Notes: a model not told the origin generated them from the letters alone. Positions 16,759 to 25,350 are shown, counted from the stretch's first letter. The stretch is 64,000 nucleotides of DNA from Adlercreutzia sp. ZJ176 (GCF_011038975.1 NZ_JAAKEC010000006.1:1-64000), one strand, 5' to 3'. Made by a program: numbers and translations.

Positions 16759-17704
16759 CTTCGCGTTCTTTGACGAGGCGTCGAAGCGCGAGATCCGCCG
16801 CGCCGTGCTCAAGGGCGTGTGCATCCCGGGGTACCAGGTCCCCTTCGCCTCGCGCGAGATGCCCATCGGGCGCGGGTGGGGGACCGGCGGGCTGCAGATC
16901 ACGCTGTCGCTCATCGGGAGGGACGACGTGCTCAAGGTGATCGACCAGGGAGCCGACGACTCGGTGAACGCCGTCAACATCAAGAAGCTCGTGTGCGACA
17001 CCACCGACGTGGACGTGACCGACGACACCGCGCGCGCTACGCTCATCCAGTCGCGCCACCGCATCCCCGAGCAGCCCCTCACCTCCAAGCAGATCCTCGT
17101 GCTGCAGGTCCCCACGCCCGAGCCTTTGCGCAGCTTCGAGCCGAGCGAGGCGGCCACACGCGTCCTGCACGCCGAGGCTGACTACACGGGCGCGTGGCTC
17201 GAGCTGTTCGACCAGATCGTGGCGTACGACACCACGGTGACCGGCGCCGACCACCCCGTGATGGTGAACGGGCGCTACGTGATGGCGCCCTCGCCCATCC
17301 CGCGCTTCGACAACCTGAAGCTCGACCAGGCCGAGAACCTCACGCTCTTCGGCGCCGGGCGCGAGAAGAAGATCTACGCCGTGCCGCCCCACACCAGCGT
17401 GCGCCCGCTCGACTTCGAGGACTACCCGTTCGTCCGCGAGCGCTTCGAGGGCGTGCGTTGCGCGCTGTGCGGCGCGGAGGGCGTGTTCTTCGACGAGCTG
17501 GAGGACGAGGCCACCGGAGAAGTGCGCTACCAATGCAACGACACGGCCTTCTGCGCGGCACGTCGCGCGCAGCAGCGGGAGGGCGATGCCGCGCCCGACG
17601 GTGCGGCGCTCGGCCCGGCACCTGACGCGGCGCTCGACTCAGCGCCCGAGGATGCGCCCGGCGAGGAGCCTGGCGAAGAGGCCGGCGCGAGGGAGGTGGT
17701 CTGA
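16742..17704 (+). CDS. phnJ: Alpha-D-ribose 1-methylphosphonate 5-phosphate C-P lyase PhnJ
   Basis: The radical S-adenosylmethionine enzyme that breaks the carbon-phosphorus bond, releasing the alkane and ribose 1,2-cyclic phosphate 5-phosphate. The 320-residue product carries KGVCIPGYQVPFASREMP (glycyl-radical region), and the C-terminal cysteines CALC and YQCNDTAFC that bind the iron-sulfur cluster with PhnJ's atypical spacing. The ATG at 16742 lies 17 bases inside the end of phnI. A short Ala/Glu-rich tail follows the cluster-binding region. Confidence 0.95.
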   Translation: MQQRYNFAFFDEASKREIRRAVLKGVCIPGYQVPFASREMPIGRGWGTGGLQITLSLIGRDDVLKVIDQGADDSVNAVNIKKLVCDTTDVDVTDDTARATLIQSRHRIPEQPLTSKQILVLQVPTPEPLRSFEPSEAATRVLHAEADYTGAWLELFDQIVAYDTTVTGADHPVMVNGRYVMAPSPIPRFDNLKLDQAENLTLFGAGREKKIYAVPPHTSVRPLDFEDYPFVRERFEGVRCALCGAEGVFFDELEDEATGEVRYQCNDTAFCAARRAQQREGDAAPDGAALGPAPDAALDSAPEDAPGEEPGEEAGAREVV

Positions 17705-17705
17705 C

Positions 17706-18578
17706 GTGGCTGAGGCGTTGACTGCGTGCGTCGCGGCGGGCGGGGAGGACGCCCCGCAGCTTGAGGTCAGGGACCTCTCCCTGCGCTTCGGGCGGGGGTG
17801 TCCCGCCTGCCTGCGCGAGGCGCCCGCGTTCGAAGGCAACGTGTGCCCCGCCTGCGGCACGGTGCACGCCGTGCGCGCGGCGAGCCTGGAGGTGTATCCC
17901 GGCGAGATCGTGGGCATCGTGGGAGAGTCGGGAAGCGGCAAGTCGAGCCTCATGCGCTGCGTCTACTTCGACGAGCAGGCCACCGGCGGCGACGTGCGGG
18001 CGCGCCCCTTCGACGGCGGTGAGCGCAACCTGCTCGACCTCTCCCCGCAGCGCAAGCGCGCGGTGCGCAACCAGGTGTTCGGCATGGTGTACCAGAACCC
18101 CCACCTGGGGCTGCGCATGGGCTTCTCGTCGCTGTCCAACATCGCCGAGGCCATGATCGCCTCGGGCGAGCGCAACGTGGGCGTCATGCGCGCCCGCGGC
18201 GAGGGCCTGCTCGAGCGCGTGAGCATCCCCCTCGCGCGCGCGACGTGCCCGCCGCGCGTGTTCTCGGGCGGCATGCAGCAGCGCGTGCAGATAGCCAAGG
18301 CGCTCTCCGCCAACCCGCCCATCCTGCTGCTCGACGAGGTCACCACCGGGCTCGACCTGTCGGTCCAGGCCGCCGTGCTCGACCTGATCCTGGACATCCG
18401 GCGCAGCTCCAACGTGAGCATGCTGGTGGTGAGCCATGACCTCGGGGTCATCCGGATGCTCGCCGACCGCACGCTGGTGATGCTGTCCGGGCGCGTGGTC
18501 GAGCAGGGCCTGACTGACCAGATCCTGGAGGACCCGCAGCATCCCTACACCCAGAAGCTCGTGAGCTCGCTTTTGTAG
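17706..18578 (+). CDS. phnK: C-P lyase system ATP-binding protein PhnK
   Basis: A 290-residue ABC-type ATPase that docks on PhnJ of the C-P lyase core rather than on a membrane transporter. Walker A GESGSGKSS, signature FSGGMQQR and Walker B ILLLDEVTTGLD are present. The region before Walker A contains two CPAC-type pairs (GCPACLR, then CPACGT about 18 residues later), a zinc-ribbon-like insert absent from Escherichia coli PhnK (252 residues). GTG at 17706 is one base after the phnJ stop. Confidence 0.92.
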   Translation: MAEALTACVAAGGEDAPQLEVRDLSLRFGRGCPACLREAPAFEGNVCPACGTVHAVRAASLEVYPGEIVGIVGESGSGKSSLMRCVYFDEQATGGDVRARPFDGGERNLLDLSPQRKRAVRNQVFGMVYQNPHLGLRMGFSSLSNIAEAMIASGERNVGVMRARGEGLLERVSIPLARATCPPRVFSGGMQQRVQIAKALSANPPILLLDEVTTGLDLSVQAAVLDLILDIRRSSNVSMLVVSHDLGVIRMLADRTLVMLSGRVVEQGLTDQILEDPQHPYTQKLVSSLL

Positions 18579-18681
18579 CGCCCCGCGCAAAGGCGGCCCG
18601 CGGGCCTCCCCCCGCGAACCACGCCGGCCAGACGGAGACGGGCTGGCCTTCAGAAGAAGGAGAAAGAAGGAGAGCAAGCAC

Positions 18682-19995
18682 ATGGACGTCAACTCGTGCA
18701 TCATCCGAGGCGGGGACGTGGTGTGTCCCGATCGCGTGCTCAAGGGCCATGACGTGGTCGTGCGCGACGGGCGCATCGAGGCCGTCGTCCCCACCGCGTC
18801 CGCAGAGCGCGACCTGCAGCCGGACGCGACGTGCGGCGCGCTTCCCGTGATCGACGCGCGCGGGGCCCTCGTCGCCCCCGGCCTCGTGGACATCCATTCC
18901 GACTACGTGGAGAACGTCGCCTCGCCGCGCCCGAGCGTCATCATGGATCTGGCCTCGTCGCTGTACAAGGCCGACCGCGAGCTGGTCAGCCACGGCATCA
19001 CCACCATCTACCACTCGCTGTCGGTGTACGGCGAGACCATCTTCGATCACAAGCCCATCCGCAGCTTCAGCAACGTGAGCGCGCTGGTCGATCAGGTCGC
19101 GGCCATGCGGGCGGGCGAGGAGTGCGACCACCTGATCCGCCACCGCCTCCATCTGCGCGTCGAGCTCGACGCGGTGCGCCTGCTCGACGAGATCACCGCG
19201 TACGTGGGCGCGGGCAAGGTCGACCTGCTGTCGTTCATGGACCACACGCCCGGACAGGGGCAATACGCCGACCTCGCGGTTTTCGCGGACACCATCAGGG
19301 GGTACCGCGAGGCGACCGACGAGGAGGTGCGGGGCATCGTCGCGCGCCAGCAGCAGGCGCGCAAGCTCACCGCCGCGCAGGTCGTGGACCTTGCGCGGCT
19401 CGCGCGTGCGCGCGGCATCTCGGTGGCGTCGCACGACGACGACAGCGTGGGGAAGGTGGAGGCCATGAGCGGCGCCGGCGCGCGGATCTCCGAGTTCCCC
19501 ATCACGCTCGAGGTGGCCCTCGCCGCCCGCGCGCTCGGCATGCGCACGCTCGCCGGCGCTCCCAACGTGCTCATGGGGCGCAGCCACTCGGGCAACCTCT
19601 CGGCGCGCGAGGCCATCGGCGCCGGCGGCATCGACGTCTTGTGCAGCGACTACTACCCGGCGGCGCTGCTCGACGCGGTGTTCGTGCTGCGCGACGCGTG
19701 CGGGATGGACATCGCCGCGGCGTTCGCGCTGGTGACGGCCAACCCCGCGCAGGCGGCGGGGATCGGCGCGGAGCTGGGCTCGATCGAGGCGGGCAAGCGC
19801 GCCGACGTGCTGGTGGTGCGCGAGATCGCGTGCGGCGCGGCGGGCCGCACCATGCCCGTGGTGACGCGCGCCTTCGTGGGCGGGCACTCGGTGTACCGCT
19901 CGCACTACCCCGACCAGCCGAGCGGCTACGGGCGCGACACGCGCGAGGCGCATGCGCGTTCGGCAGCGGGCTCCCTTAAGGCGAAGGCGGTCTAG
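18682..19995 (+). CDS. phnM: Ribophosphonate triphosphate hydrolase PhnM
   Basis: A 437-residue amidohydrolase that removes pyrophosphate from alpha-D-ribose 1-phosphonate 5-triphosphate, giving the PhnJ substrate. Metal-site motifs are visible: LVDIHSDYVE, then HDDD (ASHDDDSVGKV) and CSDYYPAALL. The ATG follows AAGGAG-type sequence. A 103-bp gap separates it from phnK; it lies in the same direction and is probably in the same transcript. It is 3 bases upstream of phnL. Confidence 0.93.
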   Translation: MDVNSCIIRGGDVVCPDRVLKGHDVVVRDGRIEAVVPTASAERDLQPDATCGALPVIDARGALVAPGLVDIHSDYVENVASPRPSVIMDLASSLYKADRELVSHGITTIYHSLSVYGETIFDHKPIRSFSNVSALVDQVAAMRAGEECDHLIRHRLHLRVELDAVRLLDEITAYVGAGKVDLLSFMDHTPGQGQYADLAVFADTIRGYREATDEEVRGIVARQQQARKLTAAQVVDLARLARARGISVASHDDDSVGKVEAMSGAGARISEFPITLEVALAARALGMRTLAGAPNVLMGRSHSGNLSAREAIGAGGIDVLCSDYYPAALLDAVFVLRDACGMDIAAAFALVTANPAQAAGIGAELGSIEAGKRADVLVVREIACGAAGRTMPVVTRAFVGGHSVYRSHYPDQPSGYGRDTREAHARSAAGSLKAKAV

Positions 19996-19998
19996 GCC

Positions 19999-20697
19999 AT
20001 GGCGCTTCTGAGCATCGAGGGCCTCTCGAAGTCCTTCACCCTGCATCACGCGAACCGCCGCATCCAGGGCTGCCGCGACGTCAGCTTCTCCGTCGAGGAA
20101 GGCGAGTTCGTGGGCATCACGGGGAAGAGCGGCTCGGGCAAGTCGACCATCCTGCGCTGCATCTGGCGGACGAACGTGCCCGAGGAGGGGCGCATCCTGT
20201 ACGACTCCGCGCGCTTCGGCATGCTCGACCTCATGACCGCGACGCAGCGCCAGGTGGTCTACCTGCGTCGCTACGAGCTCGGCTACGTGTCCCAGTTCCT
20301 GAGCGCGTTGCCGCGCCAGACCGCCTTCGACATCGTGCTGCGCAGCGCGCTCGACGCACACGGCGCCTCAGGGGAGGGCCCCGCGCGCCGCGAGACCGAG
20401 CGCATGCTTCGCCACTTCGGCCTCGGCGAGGAGCTCTGGGGCATCTACCCGCGCACGTTCTCGGGCGGCGAGAAGCTCAGGCTCAACATAGCCTGCGCCA
20501 TGATAAAGCGTCCGCGGCTGCTCCTGCTCGACGAGCCGACGGCGTCTCTGGACAACGCCTCCAAGCTCAAGGTGCGCGCGCTGATCGAGCAGCTGAAGGG
20601 CGAGGGAACCACCATGGTGGGAATCTTCCACGACCTTGAGTTCATGGAGGGGCTGTGCGACCATGAGTTCAACATGCAGGAAGGGATGATGGCGTGA
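19999..20697 (+). CDS. phnL: C-P lyase system ATP-binding protein PhnL
   Basis: A 232-residue ABC-type ATPase needed for C-P lyase function; it associates with the core complex together with PhnK. Walker A GKSGSGKST, signature FSGGEKLRLN and Walker B LLLLDEPTASLD are present, with a switch His in GIFHDLEF. It overlaps the PHP-domain gene by four bases (GTGA). Confidence 0.92.
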   Translation: MALLSIEGLSKSFTLHHANRRIQGCRDVSFSVEEGEFVGITGKSGSGKSTILRCIWRTNVPEEGRILYDSARFGMLDLMTATQRQVVYLRRYELGYVSQFLSALPRQTAFDIVLRSALDAHGASGEGPARRETERMLRHFGLGEELWGIYPRTFSGGEKLRLNIACAMIKRPRLLLLDEPTASLDNASKLKVRALIEQLKGEGTTMVGIFHDLEFMEGLCDHEFNMQEGMMA

Positions 20698-21554
20698 GCG
20701 CAGAAGAGCTCTTAGAGATGACGGAAGGCCGTGCGGGGTCGGTTGACCTGCACGTGCACACCACGGCCTCGGACGGGTCGGACACCTTCGCGGAGGTGAT
20801 CGAGCAGGCGCGCGAGCGCGGCATCGGCATGATCGCCTTCACCAACCACGATACCACGCGGGGCCTCGGCCGGGCGTGCGCGCTCGGCGAGCAGGCGGGC
20901 GTGCGCGTGGTGGGAGGCGTGGAGATAAGCGCGTGGGACGAGAGGCGCGGGCGCAAGGTGCACGTGCTGGGGCTGGGCCTCGCGGAGGGCTCGCCGGCCG
21001 TGGAGGAGCTGTGCGCGCCCCTGCTCGACCGGCGGCGTGCCGCCACGCTCGAGCAGCTTGACCGCATCGTGGAGGCGGGGCTGCCGATTGACGTGGCGCG
21101 TGCGCTCGAGCTGGGCGAGGCGTCGACGTGCCTGTACAAGCAGCACCTCATGGCCGCGATGACCGACGCGCCCTATGCGTCCGCGGAATACCAGGAGTTG
21201 TACCGGCGCCTGTTCAAGGGCGAGGGCCTGTGCGCCCTGGAGATAGGCTACGTCGACGCGCGCGACGCCGTGCGCGCGGTGGTGCGCGACGGCGGCCTGG
21301 CGGTGCTGGCGCACCCCGGCCAGCTCGACAGCTACGAGGTGGCGAGCGAGCTGGCGGCGGCGGGCCTCGGCGGCATCGAGTGCTATCACCCCGACCACAC
21401 GCCCGTCGACCACGTCCGCTGCAAGCGCCTCGCCGAGAGGTTCGGCCTCGTGCTCACGGCGGGCTCCGACTACCACGGCTCCTTCGGCCGCACGCCGCAC
21501 CTCGGCTTCAGGATCCCGGAGGACTACGCCCTTCGCCGCGCCCCTTCCCGCTAG
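20694..21554 (+). CDS. phnPP: PHP-domain cyclic phosphodiesterase PhnPP
   Basis: A 286-residue PHP-family metallohydrolase. Metal-binding motifs in order: DLHVHTTASDGSD, NHDTT, GVEIS, LAHPGQ, ECYHPDH and GSDYHG. It is the last gene of the phn operon, overlapping phnL. A PHP enzyme in this position from Eggerthella lenta (Elen0235) was shown to hydrolyse both ester bonds of ribose 1,2-cyclic phosphate 5-phosphate in turn, giving ribose 5-phosphate and phosphate. Such an enzyme replaces the PhnP plus PhnN route of Escherichia coli; neither gene is seen here. The assignment combines family motifs with operon position. Confidence 0.9.
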   Translation: MSAEELLEMTEGRAGSVDLHVHTTASDGSDTFAEVIEQARERGIGMIAFTNHDTTRGLGRACALGEQAGVRVVGGVEISAWDERRGRKVHVLGLGLAEGSPAVEELCAPLLDRRRAATLEQLDRIVEAGLPIDVARALELGEASTCLYKQHLMAAMTDAPYASAEYQELYRRLFKGEGLCALEIGYVDARDAVRAVVRDGGLAVLAHPGQLDSYEVASELAAAGLGGIECYHPDHTPVDHVRCKRLAERFGLVLTAGSDYHGSFGRTPHLGFRIPEDYALRRAPSR

Positions 21555-21565
21555 CGGGCGGGGAC

Positions 21566-21589
21566 GCGCCTGCTCAGGCGAGCAGGCGC
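21566..21589. terminator. Hairpin between convergent phnPP and tatD
   Basis: A perfect 10-bp stem, GCGCCTGCTC, with a 4-base loop (AGGC), just after the phnPP stop and overlapping the last codons of the convergent tatD-like gene. There is no T-run on either side, so it would be a weak or factor-assisted terminator. Confidence 0.4.
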
Positions 21590-22512
21590 TCGCTGGTGGC
21601 GGCGAGGGCCTCGGCGAGGGAGCGCTCGTCGGCGCCGCGGGCCTCGGCGAGCAGGCGGAGCGCTTCCTCGAGCTGGGCGCGCCACGCCTCGGCCGACCAC
21701 GACTCTCCTGCGCGGGCGGGGGAGTCGGTCTCCAGCAGCAGCCGCCCCTCGGGGATGGCGCGCGCGTAGGCGCGCCCGCGCTTGCTGGCGAGCATGCGCG
21801 GCCCCACCGAGAAGAGGCAGCCGGCGCGCATCGCGCGGGTGAGCTCGTCGGAGGTTCCCGAGAACCAGTGGAGCACGCAGGCGTGCTGGCCGAGGGCGCC
21901 TGAGCGCTCGAGCGCGTCGAGCACGTCGCCGGCTGCGCGCACCGCGTGCAGCGAGATCACCTTGGGGGTTGCGCTCGCGGCGGCCGTGCGCTTTCCGCGT
22001 CCTGCGCCGCCGCGTCCGCCTTGCCCCGCCGCATCCCCAGTCGCTTTCCCGCAGCAAGCCGCCAGCGCGCGCTCGAGCGCCGCATGCTGGCGCGCGCGGC
22101 ATTCCTCCCGCCCGCGCTCGCCCGCGAAGTCGAGCCCGACCTCGCCGATGAACCGTGCCTGGGGTGCGAGCTTCTCGAACTGCGCGGCCGCCGCGGCGTC
22201 AACTCGCCCGTCGGCCACCCACCACGGGTGCATCCCGAGCCCCACGCGCACGCCCGCACCTTCCGCCAGCAGCTCGCGCGCGGCGACGTAGCCCTCAGGC
22301 GTCACGGTGCACGAGAGCGCGCGCACGCCGAGCGCCGCCGCGTCGCGCGCGAGCGCCTCGGGGCTTGCGGCGAAGTCCACGTGGCAGTGCAGGTCGTAGA
22401 GCACGGGGCGCTTCGCAGGGTCCGCAAGGTTCGTAGGGTCCGCAGGGCTCACCGGGGCCTCCTTCGGTTCGTGTGCATTTGCTAGAGGTTGCAGGGCCTG
22501 ACGTTCTCCCAT
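21574..22512 (-). CDS. TatD family metal-dependent hydrolase
   Basis: A 312-residue TIM-barrel hydrolase. Family motifs are DLHCHVDFA (first metal ligands), LGMHPWWV, GEVGLDF, SLHAVRAA, LHWFSG and the C-terminal LLLETDSP. TatD relatives are DNases or generic phosphodiesterases; this short form (TatD2-like) is uncharacterised. The ATG at 22512 gives a 34-residue variable N terminus before the barrel. An Ala/Gly-rich insertion (about residues 165-190) interrupts the barrel. It is divergent from uppP, whose upstream region it overlaps. Confidence 0.85.
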   Translation of the reverse strand: MGERQALQPLANAHEPKEAPVSPADPTNLADPAKRPVLYDLHCHVDFAASPEALARDAAALGVRALSCTVTPEGYVAARELLAEGAGVRVGLGMHPWWVADGRVDAAAAAQFEKLAPQARFIGEVGLDFAGERGREECRARQHAALERALAACCGKATGDAAGQGGRGGAGRGKRTAAASATPKVISLHAVRAAGDVLDALERSGALGQHACVLHWFSGTSDELTRAMRAGCLFSVGPRMLASKRGRAYARAIPEGRLLLETDSPARAGESWSAEAWRAQLEEALRLLAEARGADERSLAEALAATSERLLA

Positions 22513-22567
22513 GATACGATGCTTCGGGTTTACCTCAAGACGCGAAAGCTGGTTTTTCACCGTGGAT

Positions 22568-23518
22568 ATGATCGTAGAAGTTCTGAAGGCGCTGCTCATC
22601 GGCATCGTCGAGGGCGTTACCGAATGGCTGCCCATCTCGTCGACGGGCCACATGATCCTCGTTGACGAGTTCGTCAAGCTGCAGGTGAGCCCTGAGTTTC
22701 TCGAGCTGTTCCTGGTGGTCATTCAGATCGGCGCCATCTGCGCGGTGCTCGTGCTGTACTTCCACAAGCTCAACCCGTTCTCCACGCGCAAGACGCCCGC
22801 CGAGCGCAAGGGCACGTGGCGGCTGTGGGGCATGGTGGTGATCGGCTGCCTCCCCGCCGCGGCCATCGGCCTCACGCTCGACGACTTCTTCAACGAGTAC
22901 TTCTACAACGCTTGGACGGTGGCGATCGCGCTCATCGCGTACGGCGTGGTGTTCATCCTGCTCGAGCGCCGCAACCGTCGCCGCGAGGAGGCCTACCTCG
23001 CCTCTGTGCGCACCGAGCGCCCGCGCGGTCGCCACGCGCGCGTCGAGGCCACGGCCCAGCTCGCCGATGCGGCCGAGGACGTCGAGGCGGCGCTGTTCAA
23101 GGTGCGCACTGTCGACGAGATCGACTGGAAGACGGCGCTCAAGATCGGCTGCTTCCAGATGCTCGCGATCATCCCGGGCACGAGCCGCTCGGGCTCGACC
23201 ATCATCGGCGGCATGCTGTGCGGCTGCTCGCGCACGGCCGCGGCGGAGTTCACGTTCTTTCTGGCCATCCCCGTGATGTTCGGCTGGGGCTGCCTGAAGG
23301 CGCTCAAGTTCATGATCGGCGGCCTGGTCATGAGCACCACCGAGATCGCGGTCCTGCTGACGGGCATCGTGACGGCGTTCGTGGTGTCGGTGCTCTCCAT
23401 CAAGTTCCTCATGGGCTACATCAAGAACAACGACTTCACGGCGTTCGGCGTCTACCGCATCATCGTGGGCCTGGTGGTGCTGGCCTACTTCGGCCTCAAG
23501 CTGACGAGCATCCTGTAG
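22568..23518 (+). CDS. uppP: Undecaprenyl-diphosphate phosphatase UppP (BacA family)
   Basis: An integral membrane phosphatase that recycles undecaprenyl pyrophosphate for cell-wall synthesis; overproduction gives bacitracin resistance in other bacteria. Signature motifs EGVTEWLPISSTGH (near residue 16) and PGTSRSGSTI are both present among about eight membrane segments. About 45 charged residues in the middle (RRNRRREEAYLASVRTERPR onward) form a larger cytoplasmic loop than usual. I chose ATG at 22568; a GTG at 22562 is equally possible, and no strong ribosome-binding site is visible. Confidence 0.93.
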   Translation: MIVEVLKALLIGIVEGVTEWLPISSTGHMILVDEFVKLQVSPEFLELFLVVIQIGAICAVLVLYFHKLNPFSTRKTPAERKGTWRLWGMVVIGCLPAAAIGLTLDDFFNEYFYNAWTVAIALIAYGVVFILLERRNRRREEAYLASVRTERPRGRHARVEATAQLADAAEDVEAALFKVRTVDEIDWKTALKIGCFQMLAIIPGTSRSGSTIIGGMLCGCSRTAAAEFTFFLAIPVMFGWGCLKALKFMIGGLVMSTTEIAVLLTGIVTAFVVSVLSIKFLMGYIKNNDFTAFGVYRIIVGLVVLAYFGLKLTSIL

Positions 23519-23568
23519 GGCGCGCCCGCGCGCCGCGCGCCGCGCGCAAGGTCTCGGCCCGAACGCGA

Positions 23569-23603
23569 GGAGGGTCCGGGAACGGCAGGTTCCCGGACCC
23601 TCC
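23569..23603. terminator. Bidirectional terminator between uppP and aroF
   Basis: A perfect 15-bp stem (GGAGGGTCCGGGAAC, 23569-23583, pairing with 23589-23603) with a 5-base loop lies between two convergent genes. It is a strong candidate for terminating both, although only short T stretches follow. Confidence 0.8.
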
Positions 23604-23644
23604 TTCTGTCTGCGCCGTCGCGCGCCCGTGCCGCGCGCCGCGCC

Positions 23645-24673
23645 CTACAGGCGGTCGGCGAGCTCCTTCACCAGGCTCTCGGTCTTGCTCCAGCCCAGGC
23701 ACGGGTCGGTGATCGACTTGCCGAACACGCCGCCGTCGACGGGCTGGTTGCCGTCCTCCAAATACGACTCCACCATGAAGCCCTTCACCAGGCCGCGGAT
23801 GGCCTCGTTGCGGCGGCATGAGTCGAGCACCTCCTTGCAGATGCGGAACTGCTCGAACGGCCGCTTGCCCGAGTTGTCGTGGTTGCAGTCCACGATCACG
23901 GCGGGGTTGCGGTACTTCTCGGACGTGTACGTCTCGGTGAGACGCTCGAGGTGCTCGTAGTGGAAGTTGGGGTACGTGCGCCCATCGAGCCCGATGTAGC
24001 CGCGCAGCACCGCATGCGCGAACGGGTTGCCCGGCGTGGACACCTCCCAGTTGCGGTAGATGAACTCCTGCGGGGCCTGCGCCGCGTAGATGGAGTTCAG
24101 CATCACCGACGTGGAGCCGGCGGTGGGGTTCTTCATGCCCGCCGGCACCGAGAGGCCCGAGGCCACCAGGCGGTGCTCCTGGTTCTCGACCGAGCGTGCG
24201 CCCACGGCCACGTAGGACAGCAGGTCGAGCAGGTACTGGTAGTGCGCCGGGTAGAGCATCTCGTCGGCGGTGAACATCCCCGTTTCCTCGATCACGTGCA
24301 GGTGCATGCTGCGGATGGCCTTCACGCCTTCGAGCAGGTCAGAGGGCGCCTCGGGGTCGGGGTTGTGGAGGAGGCCCTTGTAGCCGGTGCCTTTGGTGCG
24401 CGGCTTGTTGGTGTACACGCGCGGGATGATGATGATCTTGTCGTCGACCTCCTCGGCGAGCTTCGCCAAGCGCGTCATGTACGCGAGGACGGAGTCCTCG
24501 CGGTCGGCCGAGCACGGGCCGATCACCAGCAGCTTGCGCGCGTCCTCGCCTGAGAGCACGCGTGCCACCTGCGCGTCGAAGAGCTCCTTCTTCTCCGTGA
24601 GCTCAGCCGACAGAGGCATCTCCTCGCGGATGTCCTTGGGGATGGGCAGGCGGCGCTTGAAGTTCATTGCCAT
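23645..24673 (-). CDS. aroF: 3-deoxy-7-phosphoheptulonate synthase (class I DAHP synthase)
   Basis: Catalyses the first step of aromatic amino acid synthesis from phosphoenolpyruvate and erythrose 4-phosphate. The 342-residue enzyme is of the AroFGH type: LVIGPCSA, PRVYTNKPRTKGTGYKG, the KNPTAGS segment, DCNHDNSGKRP and SITDPCLGW are all present, so the metal and substrate residues are intact. The ATG follows GAGGAAAGG. It lies 27 bases downstream of a chorismate mutase gene, giving an aromatic mini-operon. Which amino acid inhibits it cannot be read from the sequence. Confidence 0.95.
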   Translation of the reverse strand: MAMNFKRRLPIPKDIREEMPLSAELTEKKELFDAQVARVLSGEDARKLLVIGPCSADREDSVLAYMTRLAKLAEEVDDKIIIIPRVYTNKPRTKGTGYKGLLHNPDPEAPSDLLEGVKAIRSMHLHVIEETGMFTADEMLYPAHYQYLLDLLSYVAVGARSVENQEHRLVASGLSVPAGMKNPTAGSTSVMLNSIYAAQAPQEFIYRNWEVSTPGNPFAHAVLRGYIGLDGRTYPNFHYEHLERLTETYTSEKYRNPAVIVDCNHDNSGKRPFEQFRICKEVLDSCRRNEAIRGLVKGFMVESYLEDGNQPVDGGVFGKSITDPCLGWSKTESLVKELADRL

Positions 24674-24700
24674 GGGTGTTGCCTTTCCTCGCCGGGGCGC

Positions 24701-24982
24701 CTACGCGCTCGGCGTCTCCTTCATAACCTTCAGAAGCGTCTCGTAGATCTCGCGCAGCCCCTGGTCGTACAGGGGGCCTTCGCTGTAGGCGCTGATGCGC
24801 TCGAAGATCTCGCCCTCGCGCGCGGGGTCGTAGAGCTTCATGCCGAGGGTCGGCTTGAGCTCGCGGATGGCCAGGGAGTGGCCGGCGCGTTCGTTGATGA
24901 GCGCCACCAGCTGCCGGTCGATCGCGTCGATCTCGGCGCGGTGCGCCTCGAGTTCCATGCGTGCGTGGTTCATGTCAGGCAT
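24701..24982 (-). CDS. Chorismate mutase, AroQ class
   Basis: A 93-residue all-helical chorismate mutase converting chorismate to prephenate for Phe/Tyr synthesis. The signature IDAIDRQLVALINERAG and following KLYDPAREGEIFERI match the AroQ fold. It is a stand-alone domain at the head of a two-gene operon with DAHP synthase, 27 bases apart. The pairing suggests the two enzymes may interact, as stand-alone AroQ mutases and DAHP synthases do in some bacteria; that is inference. Its leader contains a terminator-like hairpin. Confidence 0.9.
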   Translation of the reverse strand: MPDMNHARMELEAHRAEIDAIDRQLVALINERAGHSLAIRELKPTLGMKLYDPAREGEIFERISAYSEGPLYDQGLREIYETLLKVMKETPSA

Positions 24983-25022
24983 GGCGGGTTCCTTCCTTAA
25001 GGTTCAAGCGGTAACGAGAAAC

Positions 25023-25043
25023 GGCCCCCGCCAGGCGAGGGCC
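25023..25043 (-). promoter_or_regulatory. Leader hairpin upstream of chorismate mutase-aroF, possible attenuator
   Basis: On the minus strand GGCCCTCGCC and GGCGGGGGCC form an almost perfect 10-bp stem, followed by GTTTCTCGTT, about 40 bases before the chorismate mutase start. A TATCAT at 25063-25058 preceded by TTG is a plausible extended -10, which would place the hairpin at the very start of the transcript. An overlapping 20-codon frame starting ATGGCACCACAC contains one Trp and one Phe codon. Attenuation of this aromatic operon is possible but unproven. Confidence 0.4.
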
Positions 25044-25350
25044 ACTCGTGTGGTGCCATGATAGCAAAAGGCTTGAGCGGGGCGGCGAACTTCTTCGCCG
25101 CGCCATGTGGTTTTCCGCTCGCGGTCGGCTGCGGACTCTGGGCGCCTCCAGGGCACCTGGGATCCGGTCGCCGCAGCGCCAAGGGATTCTGCCTGTCGAC
25201 CTCGATTATGGACGCGAGCTGAGAAGAATGGGGAGTTTCTCGAAGAGGCGCGATCTGCCGCGCCGCCGGTTCTATCCTTTGCGAAAAGAGGCGCTTCGCG
25301 AGAGTCCAGTCACGCGGAGCTGGCGAGGAACGAGAGGGGTCGGGTGCCGC
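25044..25350. other. Intergenic region before the RhuM-Fic gene
   Basis: It holds the divergent promoter of the chorismate mutase operon at its left edge, a CGCGGTCGGCTG motif also found after the Fic gene, and the left 44-bp direct repeat (25142-25185). No gene is convincing; the open frame running into the Fic gene from 25048 lacks family similarity before residue Met at 25351. Confidence 0.45.
25142..25185. repeat. Left 44-bp direct repeat flanking the RhuM-Fic gene
   Basis: The 44 bases starting GCGCCTCCAGGGCACCTGGG match 26490-26533 at 41 of 44 positions in direct orientation. The repeat contains a small palindrome (CCAGG..CACCTGG). The right copy ends exactly where the stop codon of the AEC transporter gene begins. 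Such a pair can arise from an integrating unit, a duplication, or dispersed repeats. Confidence 0.75.

Noticed and set aside
25142-25185. tRNA-associated attachment site
   Set aside because: No tRNA gene or integrase is visible near either 44-bp repeat.
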